The notes: generated by a model from the letters alone, not told the origin. A stretch of 34,123 bases of DNA from Agathobaculum desmolans ATCC 43058 (GCF_000701665.1 NZ_JNJN01000030.1:1-34123), one strand, 5' to 3'. Positions 24,463 through 31,527 are shown, numbered from the stretch's first letter. Translations and numbers: made by a program.

Positions 24463-25835
24463 GCTTGCTGCACCCCCTTCCGAGGGGCAGTTACCATACA
24501 GACGATGCCGGAGAGAAGAACGGCACTCAGGCAGCCAACCGTTTTCAATGCGGAGTTGCCTGCAAAGGTCCCAGCGACGAATACAGGCATTCCAACAAAG
24601 AGTGATGCCAGCACGCCGCCGGTGACGCCGGCCGCGGTCAGGTGCTTGCCTTTCAGTGTGAGCACGGTGGGGAGCATCGTTGTCGCCCGGAGTGTTCCGT
24701 AGATCAGGAACAGATCTGTCACAGCCAGATCGGGGATGTTTGCGATGCCGACCGCGAGCACCAGAAGGGCGAGCATGGATCCTTTGGCCGTTTTCATGCC
24801 GGCGCCGAAGTCGCTGGTGAGCGAAGCAACAGCGCACAGGTTGCTGTCAGCTGTCGAAAGCAGACCGGAGATCACCATGAACAGAAACGGGAGCATGGTC
24901 CACGCAGGGAAGAGGTTGGTCACCAGCTCGAAGTTCACAAGCCCAGTGTCCTGCGCCACATATCCTGACCCAGCAGCAATGAAACCAAGGACGCCCATGG
25001 ACAGCGGGACAATCGCAAAGAGAGCTGCGCCCAATTTGAACGCCGCCCCGACCTTATCCTTCCGGATGGAAAATGCCCTCTGCCAGAAGCATTGGTCGCC
25101 AAAGGGAGCGGCAAACAGACCAATAGCTGTTGGAAGCCCGAATGCGAAGAACACCTCCAGACCCTTCCTGTCGAACAGGCGGGTGTATTCGCCGGAGGCG
25201 CCGGCCAATCCATGCACGAGGTCAGAAACGCCGGTATCCCCAGAGAGCGCCCAAGGGACAAAGAGCAGGCAGCACCCGAGCATGAGCACCATCTGGAGGG
25301 CGTCGGTCAGCACAGATGCCTTGATGCCGGAATACTGCGAGTAGGAATATGCGATGATGGCCAAAACCACGGTCAACACCCAGAACGGCAAGCCCGTCAC
25401 GGCCGCGAGGATCTTTGCGCCGGCGAGCAGCTGCACTCCGGTCGAAAGAACGGCCAGGGCCGACAGTTCAAACAGGTATACACCATGGACAGAGCGGGAG
25501 TGGTACTTATCAGCCATATACCCGGAGAGCGTGATGCCTTGCGGCATTTGCTCGCGGATCTTACGGCCAAAGGGGATGAACAGGAGCAGGCAAAGAATGT
25601 TCGGCACCAAGAACCAGAACAGACCCGGGGTGCCGTTGACATAGGCTTTTTCTGCCGAGGTAAATAGTGCGGGAGCCCAGATCCATGTGGCCGCAATGCT
25701 CATGGCACTTTGGATCAGGCCGAGCTTCCGATCGGCAACATGGAAGCTCTCGGTATTTTGTGAGCGGCGCGAGAGGAGGATGGTCACCAGGACCATCAGA
25801 ACCGCATAGGCCGCAAGTACGATGATGCCGTACAT
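24459..25835 (-). CDS. Sodium:solute symporter (SSS family, DUR3-like)
   Basis: A 458-residue integral membrane protein with about 13 hydrophobic segments. The region MSIAATWIWAPALFTSAEKAY (a TM2-like helix) and the STADSNLCAVAS motif (residues about 330-340, a usual Na+ site position) place it in the solute:sodium symporter family, closest by eye to urea/DUR3-type members. The substrate cannot be read from sequence. ATG 25835 follows AAAGGAGGAA. It is the first gene of a five-gene overlapping operon with PP-loop and ParB-like proteins. A symporter is very unusual as cargo between a phage late regulator and its terminase. Confidence 0.88.
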   Translation of the reverse strand: MYGIIVLAAYAVLMVLVTILLSRRSQNTESFHVADRKLGLIQSAMSIAATWIWAPALFTSAEKAYVNGTPGLFWFLVPNILCLLLFIPFGRKIREQMPQGITLSGYMADKYHSRSVHGVYLFELSALAVLSTGVQLLAGAKILAAVTGLPFWVLTVVLAIIAYSYSQYSGIKASVLTDALQMVLMLGCCLLFVPWALSGDTGVSDLVHGLAGASGEYTRLFDRKGLEVFFAFGLPTAIGLFAAPFGDQCFWQRAFSIRKDKVGAAFKLGAALFAIVPLSMGVLGFIAAGSGYVAQDTGLVNFELVTNLFPAWTMLPFLFMVISGLLSTADSNLCAVASLTSDFGAGMKTAKGSMLALLVLAVGIANIPDLAVTDLFLIYGTLRATTMLPTVLTLKGKHLTAAGVTGGVLASLFVGMPVFVAGTFAGNSALKTVGCLSAVLLSGIVCMVTAPRKGVQQA

Positions 25836-25953
25836 TGTAAAATTCCTCCTTTGTTTGGTGCGACCGCTGCGAGCTGCTGGCGAACACCTCACACGGTGCA
25901 GACCTCCGCGCAAAGGAGAAACGCGGGGCCAAAGCCCTCCTTTCCAAAATAGT

Positions 25954-25979
25954 GACGGTCACCCCGAAGGATGACCGTC
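25954..25979 (-). other. UUCG-tetraloop hairpin in symporter leader
   Basis: The arms 25954-25964 and 25969-25979 pair over 11 bp (one G-U), closing a UUCG loop in the minus-strand RNA. The sequence after it (ACTATTTTGG) has only a short U tract, so it may be a weak terminator for the upstream regulator or a stabilising leader structure. Confidence 0.6.
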
Positions 25980-25999
25980 TGGCTATGTAAGATTTTACG

Positions 26000-26028
26000 A
26001 GTATAGCGTAACACTTCGGATGCCGAAA
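26000..26028 (-). promoter_or_regulatory. Possible late promoter
   Basis: On the minus strand TATACT (26005-26000) is a good -10 match. At 17 bases upstream only TTTCGG is found, a poor -35, overlapping a small palindrome (TTCGG-CAT-CCGAA). A weak -35 would fit a promoter that needs the late regulator encoded just upstream. This is a guess. Confidence 0.3.
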
Positions 26029-26030
26029 CA

Positions 26031-26450
26031 TCAAGCATCACCGCGCATCACGTCGTTGCAAGTTTCAAGATATCGATAACATATGCTCTTGACACCCGCT
26101 TCTGTGTTACGCCCTCCAACGACAGTTGCAACCTCTCCCCATGTCAAGCATCGAAGAAACCGCAACCTGAAAACAGTTCTTATCTGCACATTTTCAATAG
26201 TCTCAATAAACGCTGCAACTTTGTCTCTCTCCCGCTCGGATTCTTCTCTGAGACATCGAATGCGTTCCTTTAAATCTGCAATTTCCACTGCAAGATCACC
26301 GACTTTATCCCTAATCCCTTGTGTATGCGGCATCCCTGTAAGATTCTGTGCTCCGGGTTGCGCTGCGGATTGGAGAGACTGTAAGGTTTCTTCGGCCTGC
26401 TCCAGCCTCTCTTGCAGTTTGTAATATTGAGATAATTCTTGCAGCGTCAA
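26031..26450 (-). CDS. Late-transcription regulator with sigma region 4-like domain (RinA/ArpU-type)
   Basis: A 139-residue protein. The N-terminal two-thirds is helical, with a coiled coil around VGDLAVEIADLKERIRCLREESERE. The C-terminus FIETIENVQIRTVFRLRFLRCLTWGEVATVVGG, then VKSICYRYLE, is the sigma-70 region 4-like helix-turn-helix seen in DUF1492/RinA/ArpU-type late activators of Gram-positive phages. A GTG at 26459 sits on the SD, so I prefer TTG 26450, which has AGAGGTG at good spacing. Its place just before the late operon is typical for such activators, so it likely switches on packaging and structural genes. Confidence 0.78.
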   Translation of the reverse strand: MTLQELSQYYKLQERLEQAEETLQSLQSAAQPGAQNLTGMPHTQGIRDKVGDLAVEIADLKERIRCLREESERERDKVAAFIETIENVQIRTVFRLRFLRCLTWGEVATVVGGRNTEAGVKSICYRYLETCNDVMRGDA

Positions 26451-26467
26451 CGGACTCACCTCTTAGT

Positions 26468-26680
26468 TTATTTTCGAGTTTCCTTCTTACGCGGCTCCGG
26501 ATTAGGTATGTACTGCGCTTGCCGCTCCCGGGCAAAATGAAAAGTTCCGCGAGCGTCCCTCTCCGGAGTTTGCACAGCCTCGCAATACGAATATAATTCT
26601 TCCCCAAAGAGTGGTGTGAATGTATATCGGTAAGCATCAAACCGTTCTTGCGGATGCCTAAATACCAGTTCACGCTTCAT
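26468..26680 (-). CDS. Small unknown protein
   Basis: A 70-residue protein I do not recognise. It begins MKRELVFRHPQERFDAYRYTF and ends in a Lys/Arg/Pro-rich tail (PNPEPRKKETRK). It contains many aromatic residues (RYTFTPLFGEELYSYCEA). The ATG at 26680 lies 11 bases inside the end of the Acb2-like gene and has GGTGG 7 bases upstream, so it is translated with that gene. Because it is linked to a candidate anti-defence gene, a related counter-defence role is possible but not supported by any motif. Confidence 0.65.
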   Translation of the reverse strand: MKRELVFRHPQERFDAYRYTFTPLFGEELYSYCEAVQTPERDARGTFHFARERQAQYIPNPEPRKKETRK

Positions 26681-26921
26681 TCGACTCCACCTGCATAGCA
26701 GAATCATACTGCGGAACAGACGCAAATTCGATAGCTGCCTCTGCCCAAGAGACTGTTTCCCGCAGACGACGAAGTGCCACAGACCGTTCCGGGGAAATAG
26801 GGCATATATCAGTAATCATCTGAGCCAGCCTTTTGGCTTCGGTACGAATCCGGTCACAGTTTTCTTTTTCATCGTCAGTCATGGTGTGTTGCGAAAACAT
26901 CTTGTCAACCAAACTTTTCAT
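26670..26921 (-). CDS. acb2: Acb2/Tad1 hairpin-domain protein, candidate cyclic-nucleotide sponge
   Basis: An 83-residue protein starting MKSLVDKMFSQHTM. The part TEAKRLAQMITDICPIS followed by PERSVALRRLRETVSWAEAAI (residues 28-64) matches the family pattern of the Acb2/Tad1 hairpin domain as I know it (two helices, with an acidic-basic S-x-E-x-S/A-L-x-x-L-x-E-x-x-x-W-A motif). Acb2 proteins sequester cGAMP and related cyclic nucleotides of CBASS; Tad1 binds the Thoeris signal. So this protein could block host abortive defence. The start is ATG 26921, with GGAGG 8 bases upstream and 4 bases of overlap with the regulator gene. Ligand choice cannot be told from sequence. Confidence 0.75.
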   Translation of the reverse strand: MKSLVDKMFSQHTMTDDEKENCDRIRTEAKRLAQMITDICPISPERSVALRRLRETVSWAEAAIEFASVPQYDSAMQVESNEA

Positions 26922-27316
26922 TTTTCTTTCCTCCAATTTCGACTTATGTCCCGCATGGCCAGCGCCTTTTCCCGTACCAACTTGTCGATTACCCTTCCGA
27001 TCTGCCCCGGACAACCGATCATGCAGGACAATTCCTCAAGGTGGTGCAAGGTTTGTGACGTTATCAAAATCGAGACGCGCCGCACATTTCTGCTTTTTCC
27101 TTTCCCTCTGCGGTCATGAGATATGCGAATACCATACAGTTTGCGAACACGCTTAACGATTTCATCCGGCACCTCGTGCCGTCCAAATTCATAGCCAGAC
27201 AACTCGGCTGTACCGATTCTTAATTCCTGTGCCATGTCGTATAATAGCATGTTATTCTGCAGCCGATATGATCGGCACGCACTTCCAAATGATGTTAATT
27301 TTTTGCTATATTGCAT
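26918..27316 (-). CDS. XRE-type regulator with C-terminal ribbon-helix-helix-like part
   Basis: A 132-residue DNA-binding protein. Residues about 8-57 (GSACRSYRLQNNMLLYDMAQELRIG, ELSGYEFGRHEVP) form an XRE/Cro-type helix-turn-helix, unusual in sequence but with the right spacing. The C-terminal VRRVSILITSQTLHHLEEL, then a helix with VIDKLVREKA, looks like a ribbon-helix-helix strand plus two helices. A basic linker (DRRGKGKSRN) joins them. The start is ATG 27316 with GAAGGA 8 bases upstream. It is divergent from the plus-strand gene at 27398, so it may bind the shared 80-base intergenic region. It may be an accessory regulator rather than the main repressor. Confidence 0.75.
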   Translation of the reverse strand: MQYSKKLTSFGSACRSYRLQNNMLLYDMAQELRIGTAELSGYEFGRHEVPDEIVKRVRKLYGIRISHDRRGKGKSRNVRRVSILITSQTLHHLEELSCMIGCPGQIGRVIDKLVREKALAMRDISRNWRKEK

Positions 27317-27335
27317 TGTTATATTCCTTCTTTCA

Positions 27336-27364
27336 TTGAAAACCAAAGGAAATCATCTTATAAT
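27336..27364 (+). promoter_or_regulatory. Strong sigma-A promoter for plus-strand gene
   Basis: TTGAAA (27336-27341), a 17-base spacer and TATAAT (27359-27364) form a near-perfect housekeeping promoter (11 of 12 matches). The predicted start is about 27 bases before the ATG at 27398. It is the best-matching promoter in the window and faces opposite to all other genes, so the downstream gene is probably expressed in the lysogen. Confidence 0.85.
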
Positions 27365-27397
27365 AATGGAAAATATATTCTTGTGGGAGATGATAAT

Positions 27398-28012
27398 ATG
27401 GCAAGGCCAGTCAAAGAAGAATATACTATGCTTCGTGAAGAGATTATGGAGTCCATGAAAAAACAAAATGAATTATCCATCTTTATTTCAACTACTGTCT
27501 GTACCTTTATTGGTGTTGTTGTTGCATTGGACCGTCCAAACCCGTTCTTATATCTGATTCCATTTATAATTCTTCTTCCCGCATCTTTTAAAGAATCTAA
27601 CTACCGACGTAGCATTGCATGTCAAGCATCTTATCTTATCGTCTTTCTGGAAAACAAAGACAGCTTTCTATGGGAAACTCGCTACCAACGTTTTTCGATT
27701 AAGCATCGTTCTCATAGCCAGCGTTTGCGAGCGATATTGGAAACCCTTGAATTCCCATTACTTGGATTGTTATGTAGTATTCTTTTCTGGGTGAATAAAC
27801 CAATCTATTTTTTACTACTCTGCACTTCAAATGAAGATACAGTTACAAATATGCATCTGCTGATGACATTTTTGCTATTCTTTCTCCCACTCTTCTGTAT
27901 TGCAATCATTGCTTGGAATACATTAGGGTATCACAATTTTCGTAAACAGATTCAAAAAAATATCATCGAATGGCGTCAATATAAAAGACACGAAATGCAG
28001 CATAATAGATAA
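27398..28012 (+). CDS. Multi-pass membrane protein of unknown function (lone plus-strand gene)
   Basis: A 204-residue protein with about four membrane helices. The first pair is near residues 28-46 (FISTTVCTFIGVVVAL) and 52-66 (LYLIPFIILLP). A soluble, basic middle follows (residues about 70-120). A second pair is near residues 125-145 and 165-190 (TFLLFFLPLFCIAIIAW). The C-terminal tail is basic and cytosolic. ATG 27398 follows GGGAG 8 bases upstream, so the longer upstream frame is not needed. It has its own promoter and is AT-rich. I do not know its family. Its layout (soluble part between helix pairs) would suit a membrane-perturbing defence or superinfection-exclusion gene; this is inference. 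Confidence 0.8.
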   Translation: MARPVKEEYTMLREEIMESMKKQNELSIFISTTVCTFIGVVVALDRPNPFLYLIPFIILLPASFKESNYRRSIACQASYLIVFLENKDSFLWETRYQRFSIKHRSHSQRLRAILETLEFPLLGLLCSILFWVNKPIYFLLLCTSNEDTVTNMHLLMTFLLFFLPLFCIAIIAWNTLGYHNFRKQIQKNIIEWRQYKRHEMQHNR

Positions 28013-28031
28013 CAAGGCTTGTCACGCTTAA

Positions 28032-29633
28032 TCACTCTACAAAAAGCCCATGCGTCCCTGCCTGAAGCGCTTTTTCCTCATCGGACATCTGGTACCCTAA
28101 TGAAGTTAAAAACTCATACAGTCGATCGAGCTCTTCATTTTCTGTTGCGGAACAGATATAAAGCCGTCTTTCCATATCCCAATTACGGTCATAGTAACCA
28201 TTATCCCAAGAGTCAAACGAAGCATATGCGCATGCCAGTAATGCATATTCAGGCCTTTCAGCCGCTGCAGTCTCCGCAATGGCTTTGAATGTTGGATAAT
28301 CTGTATCTTCATCGATATTCAAATTGAGCAATTCTGAAAGCAACTCGGCATCTATCGCATCTCTGCCCCATTCGCCATCGCCAATAAGCGCACTGGCGGC
28401 AAATAAGCATATATCCGAAAGATGTGTTTTTGCCTGCCCGAAACCTGCAATAAACCCTTTGCGCAGTTCATAGTGCCTCTGGGTAATCGCTCTGAGTTCA
28501 CCATAAATTCGATCAGATTTTTCCTTCCGCTCCCTGTGGTGCCGTTCTTCTTCTGTTTCGGTATTCTGTTCAGGGGTCTTGTCCGTGTAAATATCAATTT
28601 GGCCCATCCCAACACGGTAATAATAATTTACGGTATCTGCATCTACGGGGCGCTCTACTACGGAATCTTTTTCCCAGTTCCACTTTCTATAATTCCGGAT
28701 ATATTTGTATTTTTCAAAGGACACTTCTGTAATTTCGGTTGCCCAGTCTTTAACATCTGCGATGCGGTCTGCAATAAACTGCTGATCTTTCTCTGTTTCA
28801 ATGGCCGACATGAGGGCGCTGCGGAAATTATTTGTGCCAATGGCATCCAAAACAGAGTTTTTGAGTTCTGGATCAGTAATCTTATCCAGCTCCATGTAGT
28901 CCATGAGATTGGCTCCGCGCTCCACGGATGCCTTGAATTTTTCCTGATCCAATTCGAGCAGCTTCACCCTGCGCCGCACGGTCGTCTGGGAGAAGCCGGA
29001 CTTCCGGGCAATCTCGTCAATGCTGTCACCCATATCAAGCATCATCTGGAAGCCCTGGGCCTGCTCATAAACTGTCAGGTCAGCTCTCTGAATATTCTCC
29101 ATGAGCATTGTGCGCACCTGATCGCGGAGAGTCATATCTGAAACGACACAGGGCAGCTCTTTCAGCCCAGCCAGCTTCGAGGCCGCAAGCCGGCGGTGGC
29201 CGATGACAACGGTATAGGTGCCGGTCGGTTGGCCGGTGATCTCCCCGATCCGCGGCACGACGGTGAGATTTTGGAGAACACCGTTTTCCTTGATACTGTC
29301 GGCCAGCTCGGTCAGGTCGCCGAGCTCCTTCCGGGGATTATCCGGGTGTGCGATCAGCTTTTCGATAGGGAGATAGACCATTTTGCCGCTGTCGGCAATA
29401 TGGCTGCCATGCTCAGTCTCATCGTCTTTACCTTCCAGCGAAGCCAGAAAGTCGGCTTCCTCACGCTCACGATATGTCCGATTGCGGATATCCTCTTGGT
29501 CGTAGATGTAGTAACCGTTCCTCGCGTTTGCGGAGTAATATGGACATTCGAGCTCATTGTGCACGAAGTCACACTTTTTCCGTTCGCACTCGCCCTGCAG
29601 CGGGCAGCGGTCGTTCAAACTTTTCTTACCCAT
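28032..29633 (-). CDS. Large ParB/Spo0J-like DNA-binding protein
   Basis: A 533-residue protein. The N-terminus holds a Cys cluster (CPLQGECERKKCDF, then ECPYYS), possibly a zinc site. Residues about 85-180 are a ParB N-terminal domain (VYLPIEKLIAHPDNPR, LTELADSIKENGVLQNL, YTVVIGHRRLAASKLAG), followed by a helix-turn-helix (SIDEIARKSGFSQTTVRRRVKLLELD). The large C-terminal part is unlike chromosomal ParB. No ParA is present here, so a regulatory or replication role is as likely as partition. ATG 29633 follows AAAGGAG. GC falls from about 60 percent (29281-29340) to 30 percent (28681-28740), with a junction near 28.9 kb just after the HTH, suggesting domain exchange. Confidence 0.87.
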   Translation of the reverse strand: MGKKSLNDRCPLQGECERKKCDFVHNELECPYYSANARNGYYIYDQEDIRNRTYREREEADFLASLEGKDDETEHGSHIADSGKMVYLPIEKLIAHPDNPRKELGDLTELADSIKENGVLQNLTVVPRIGEITGQPTGTYTVVIGHRRLAASKLAGLKELPCVVSDMTLRDQVRTMLMENIQRADLTVYEQAQGFQMMLDMGDSIDEIARKSGFSQTTVRRRVKLLELDQEKFKASVERGANLMDYMELDKITDPELKNSVLDAIGTNNFRSALMSAIETEKDQQFIADRIADVKDWATEITEVSFEKYKYIRNYRKWNWEKDSVVERPVDADTVNYYYRVGMGQIDIYTDKTPEQNTETEEERHHRERKEKSDRIYGELRAITQRHYELRKGFIAGFGQAKTHLSDICLFAASALIGDGEWGRDAIDAELLSELLNLNIDEDTDYPTFKAIAETAAAERPEYALLACAYASFDSWDNGYYDRNWDMERRLYICSATENEELDRLYEFLTSLGYQMSDEEKALQAGTHGLFVE

Positions 29634-29685
29634 GAATTGCTCCTTTCATGTGCCGAGCTTTGCCCCTCGGCGGGGATTGTTGAAA

Positions 29686-29898
29686 TTATCGGGCGAAACT
29701 GTTGACGCGGCACCAATGCCGCTGGGCTTGTTTCTTCCGGGCGGTCCGGCAGACGGAACAGAAGCGATTTTCCTTCCGCTCGTAAAATGTCCCACCGCAC
29801 CGAGCGCAGTATTGGGGCTTTATCCTGCGGAATTCTGTGCAGCTGTCGCAATCGGTGCATCCGGCAGAGCATCCTCCGACATCATCCTCAAAATAAAG
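29686..29898 (-). pseudogene. Start-less Cys-rich zinc-finger ORF
   Basis: An open frame of 70 codons carries a clear zinc-finger pattern: CTDCDSC, then YCARCGGTFYERKENRFCSVC and a basic Arg/Lys-rich tail ending at TAA 29688-29686. No ATG, GTG or TTG occurs in frame between the upstream TGA (29901-29899) and the Cys residues. Two ATGs with an SD lie in a different frame just ahead. It is therefore either a gene broken by a one-base change or one that begins at a non-standard codon, overlapping the end of the methyltransferase gene. The protein-like composition makes chance unlikely. Confidence 0.5.
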
Positions 29899-30748
29899 TC
29901 AACTGACCCGTCTTTGTTTCGGCCAGCGATGATGCCTCAACGGCAGGCGGCTCCGGGGCAGGCTCCTCAGCCTTACCTTTCGGAGCCGCCGCGCGGATCA
30001 TCAAGTCTGCCGTCGCCCATATCCTCCTCCAGTGCCATTCGCTGCGGAAATACATGGGCGTATACCAGACATTAGAGCCATCATGAGGAATCAGGCCGCG
30101 AGCATCAATGCTTGTTGCTGGCCGGGACAAGCTATCGTCAATAACCACATAACCCGGACAGCCCAACAGACTCAATTGTATGTAGCACATGCAGCCAGCA
30201 AGAAAATCCACATCCTGTGCCACAAATAGTACCGAAGTTTGATAGTTAATCCCATGCCCGGGGCGGCGACACTCGTTTGCAAAGGCAAGCAGCAACGCAC
30301 CGGCGCCGCAGGCCGGATCACTGATAGACACCCAACCCTTTTGTGTAATTTTCTGTTCGAGGTCATCACCGTACGTCATAGCGGCCATCAGGCGACATAC
30401 GTTATACGGCGTGAAAAACTGTCCTTTCCATTCGTTTCCGAGATTCAAAGCCATAAATAGCTCGCCAAGAAAATCTTGATCTGGATTTTTCTCCATTGCA
30501 TCCGTTACTTCTGCAAGCATCTGTGCAAAGGTCTCCAACTCTTTTGCGGAATATTTGTTCGCTCTGTCCAAATACTGCTTTTCTCGTCTATCATTGTGCG
30601 GTCCTTTTATCACATTGGAGATACTAATAGCTGACATGATGATAAAGTCCTGCCAGACTTCCCATCTGGAATATCTCCCGCACAAACTGTCAATAAGTTT
30701 GACTACGGACTTTTGATTTTGATCCCAGAGACGAATGGCTTTGCTCAT
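29888..30748 (-). CDS. N6-adenine methyltransferase-like SAM-binding protein
   Basis: A 286-residue protein of the type I HsdM-like fold. The SAM-binding motif DPACGAGALLLAF is near residue 145, preceded by FFTPYNVCRLMAAM, the region before motif I in N6 adenine methylases. I see no NPPY/NPPF catalytic motif; the corresponding place reads VVIDDSLSRP. Thus it may not methylate DNA, or belongs to a phage branch with a changed motif. The last 30 residues are Pro/Ala/Glu-rich. ATG 30748 has GGAGGGG 6 bases upstream, supplied by the previous gene. It may mask phage DNA or act in regulation. Confidence 0.75.
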   Translation of the reverse strand: MSKAIRLWDQNQKSVVKLIDSLCGRYSRWEVWQDFIIMSAISISNVIKGPHNDRREKQYLDRANKYSAKELETFAQMLAEVTDAMEKNPDQDFLGELFMALNLGNEWKGQFFTPYNVCRLMAAMTYGDDLEQKITQKGWVSISDPACGAGALLLAFANECRRPGHGINYQTSVLFVAQDVDFLAGCMCYIQLSLLGCPGYVVIDDSLSRPATSIDARGLIPHDGSNVWYTPMYFRSEWHWRRIWATADLMIRAAAPKGKAEEPAPEPPAVEASSLAETKTGQLTLF

Positions 30749-30751
30749 GAT

Positions 30752-31510
30752 TTACCCCTCCGTCTCCGCATTGGCGTCAAGGCTCTGACCATCGTCCGGC
30801 TCATCATACGGCAATACCTCACGGATACCGTTTTCACCGATAGGGCCGACAATTTGCAGTTTCTCAAGCGCAGTCATGATGCGGTAAGCCTCCGCCCGAC
30901 CGATATTCATGCGGCGCTGAAGCAACGACAGCGGAGCCTTATTTTCAGTCCGGACAATCCGCGCAGCTTCTTGAACTTTCGGATCGTCTGCTTCCAGATC
31001 AGCTTCATCGGGTTCCTCGGCTTCCCCATCTGTATCTTCCAGCAGGTCAGTCTCCGATAACTCCTGATCGTCTTCCAAATGTTCTTCATCCGGCAATTTC
31101 AGATCATCCTTGTCATTGGCATCGTCTTCATCAATCACCGGCATAGTCCGCGCGGTCAGCACTTGTTTTTCCATCAGGTCACGGAAGAAGAATTGCAGCC
31201 AAAAGTAATGCATGTTTTTGAACAGGTTCTTGATTTTGGAGAACAATGCATCTCCGATTGTGAATGTCTTGTGCGTCTTGTAGGTCAGCACGCCGTCCTT
31301 GATGGTAAATACGATAGCTGCATCGGGGCTGGTAAATCCTTTATCATCGGCTTCCTCAAGCATTGTCATTTGCTCCTCGACACCCGCTATCGGTTTAATC
31401 GTCAGCGTGATCGGGTACTGATCCTGACGAAACCGATATACCAAGTTGTTTTCGTCGCAAATCCCTTGCAGTTTCTTTTTGTACGCTTCGTACTTGGAAA
31501 TCTCGCTCAT
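30752..31510 (-). CDS. Protein with FtsK-gamma-like winged helix at C-terminus
   Basis: A 252-residue protein. Residues about 1-115 form a domain with a strand pattern (YPITLTIKPIAGVEEQMTM, AAIVFTIKDGVLTYKTHKTF). A highly acidic low-complexity linker follows at about 125-185. The C-terminus has a winged helix (EAARIVRTENKAPLSLLQRR, MNIGRAEAYRIMTALEKLQIVGP) matching the FtsK gamma DNA-reading domain. ATG 31510 follows AAAGGGA. Similar proteins occur in the replication region of Clostridia phages. It probably binds a specific DNA site, but it lacks an FtsK motor. Confidence 0.78.
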   Translation of the reverse strand: MSEISKYEAYKKKLQGICDENNLVYRFRQDQYPITLTIKPIAGVEEQMTMLEEADDKGFTSPDAAIVFTIKDGVLTYKTHKTFTIGDALFSKIKNLFKNMHYFWLQFFFRDLMEKQVLTARTMPVIDEDDANDKDDLKLPDEEHLEDDQELSETDLLEDTDGEAEEPDEADLEADDPKVQEAARIVRTENKAPLSLLQRRMNIGRAEAYRIMTALEKLQIVGPIGENGIREVLPYDEPDDGQSLDANAETEG

Positions 31511-31527
31511 ACTTATGTCCCTTTCTG

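Larger units (their letters stand above)
25836..26030 (-). other. Leader region upstream of symporter operon
   Basis: This is about 195 bases between the late regulator stop and the symporter start. It contains a candidate -10 element, a stable UUCG-capped hairpin, and the RBS AAAGGAGG. A 49-codon frame (25889-26038) crosses it but has no convincing SD. The region probably holds the late promoter and a structured 5' leader. Confidence 0.5.

Noticed and set aside
23446-24702. 418-codon plus-strand frame opposite the PP-loop and ParB genes
   Set aside because: Long only because of high GC on the opposite strand; no conserved motif, and the minus-strand genes are unambiguous.
25889-26038. 49-codon open frame between late regulator and symporter
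   Set aside because: It overlaps the regulator stop and lacks a proper SD. It crosses the hairpin and likely promoter, and the composition gives no recognisable protein.
29615-29872. 85-codon minus-strand frame before the large ParB gene
   Set aside because: It is out of frame with the Cys-rich sequence, which makes far better protein sense, and it overlaps the ParB start and RBS.
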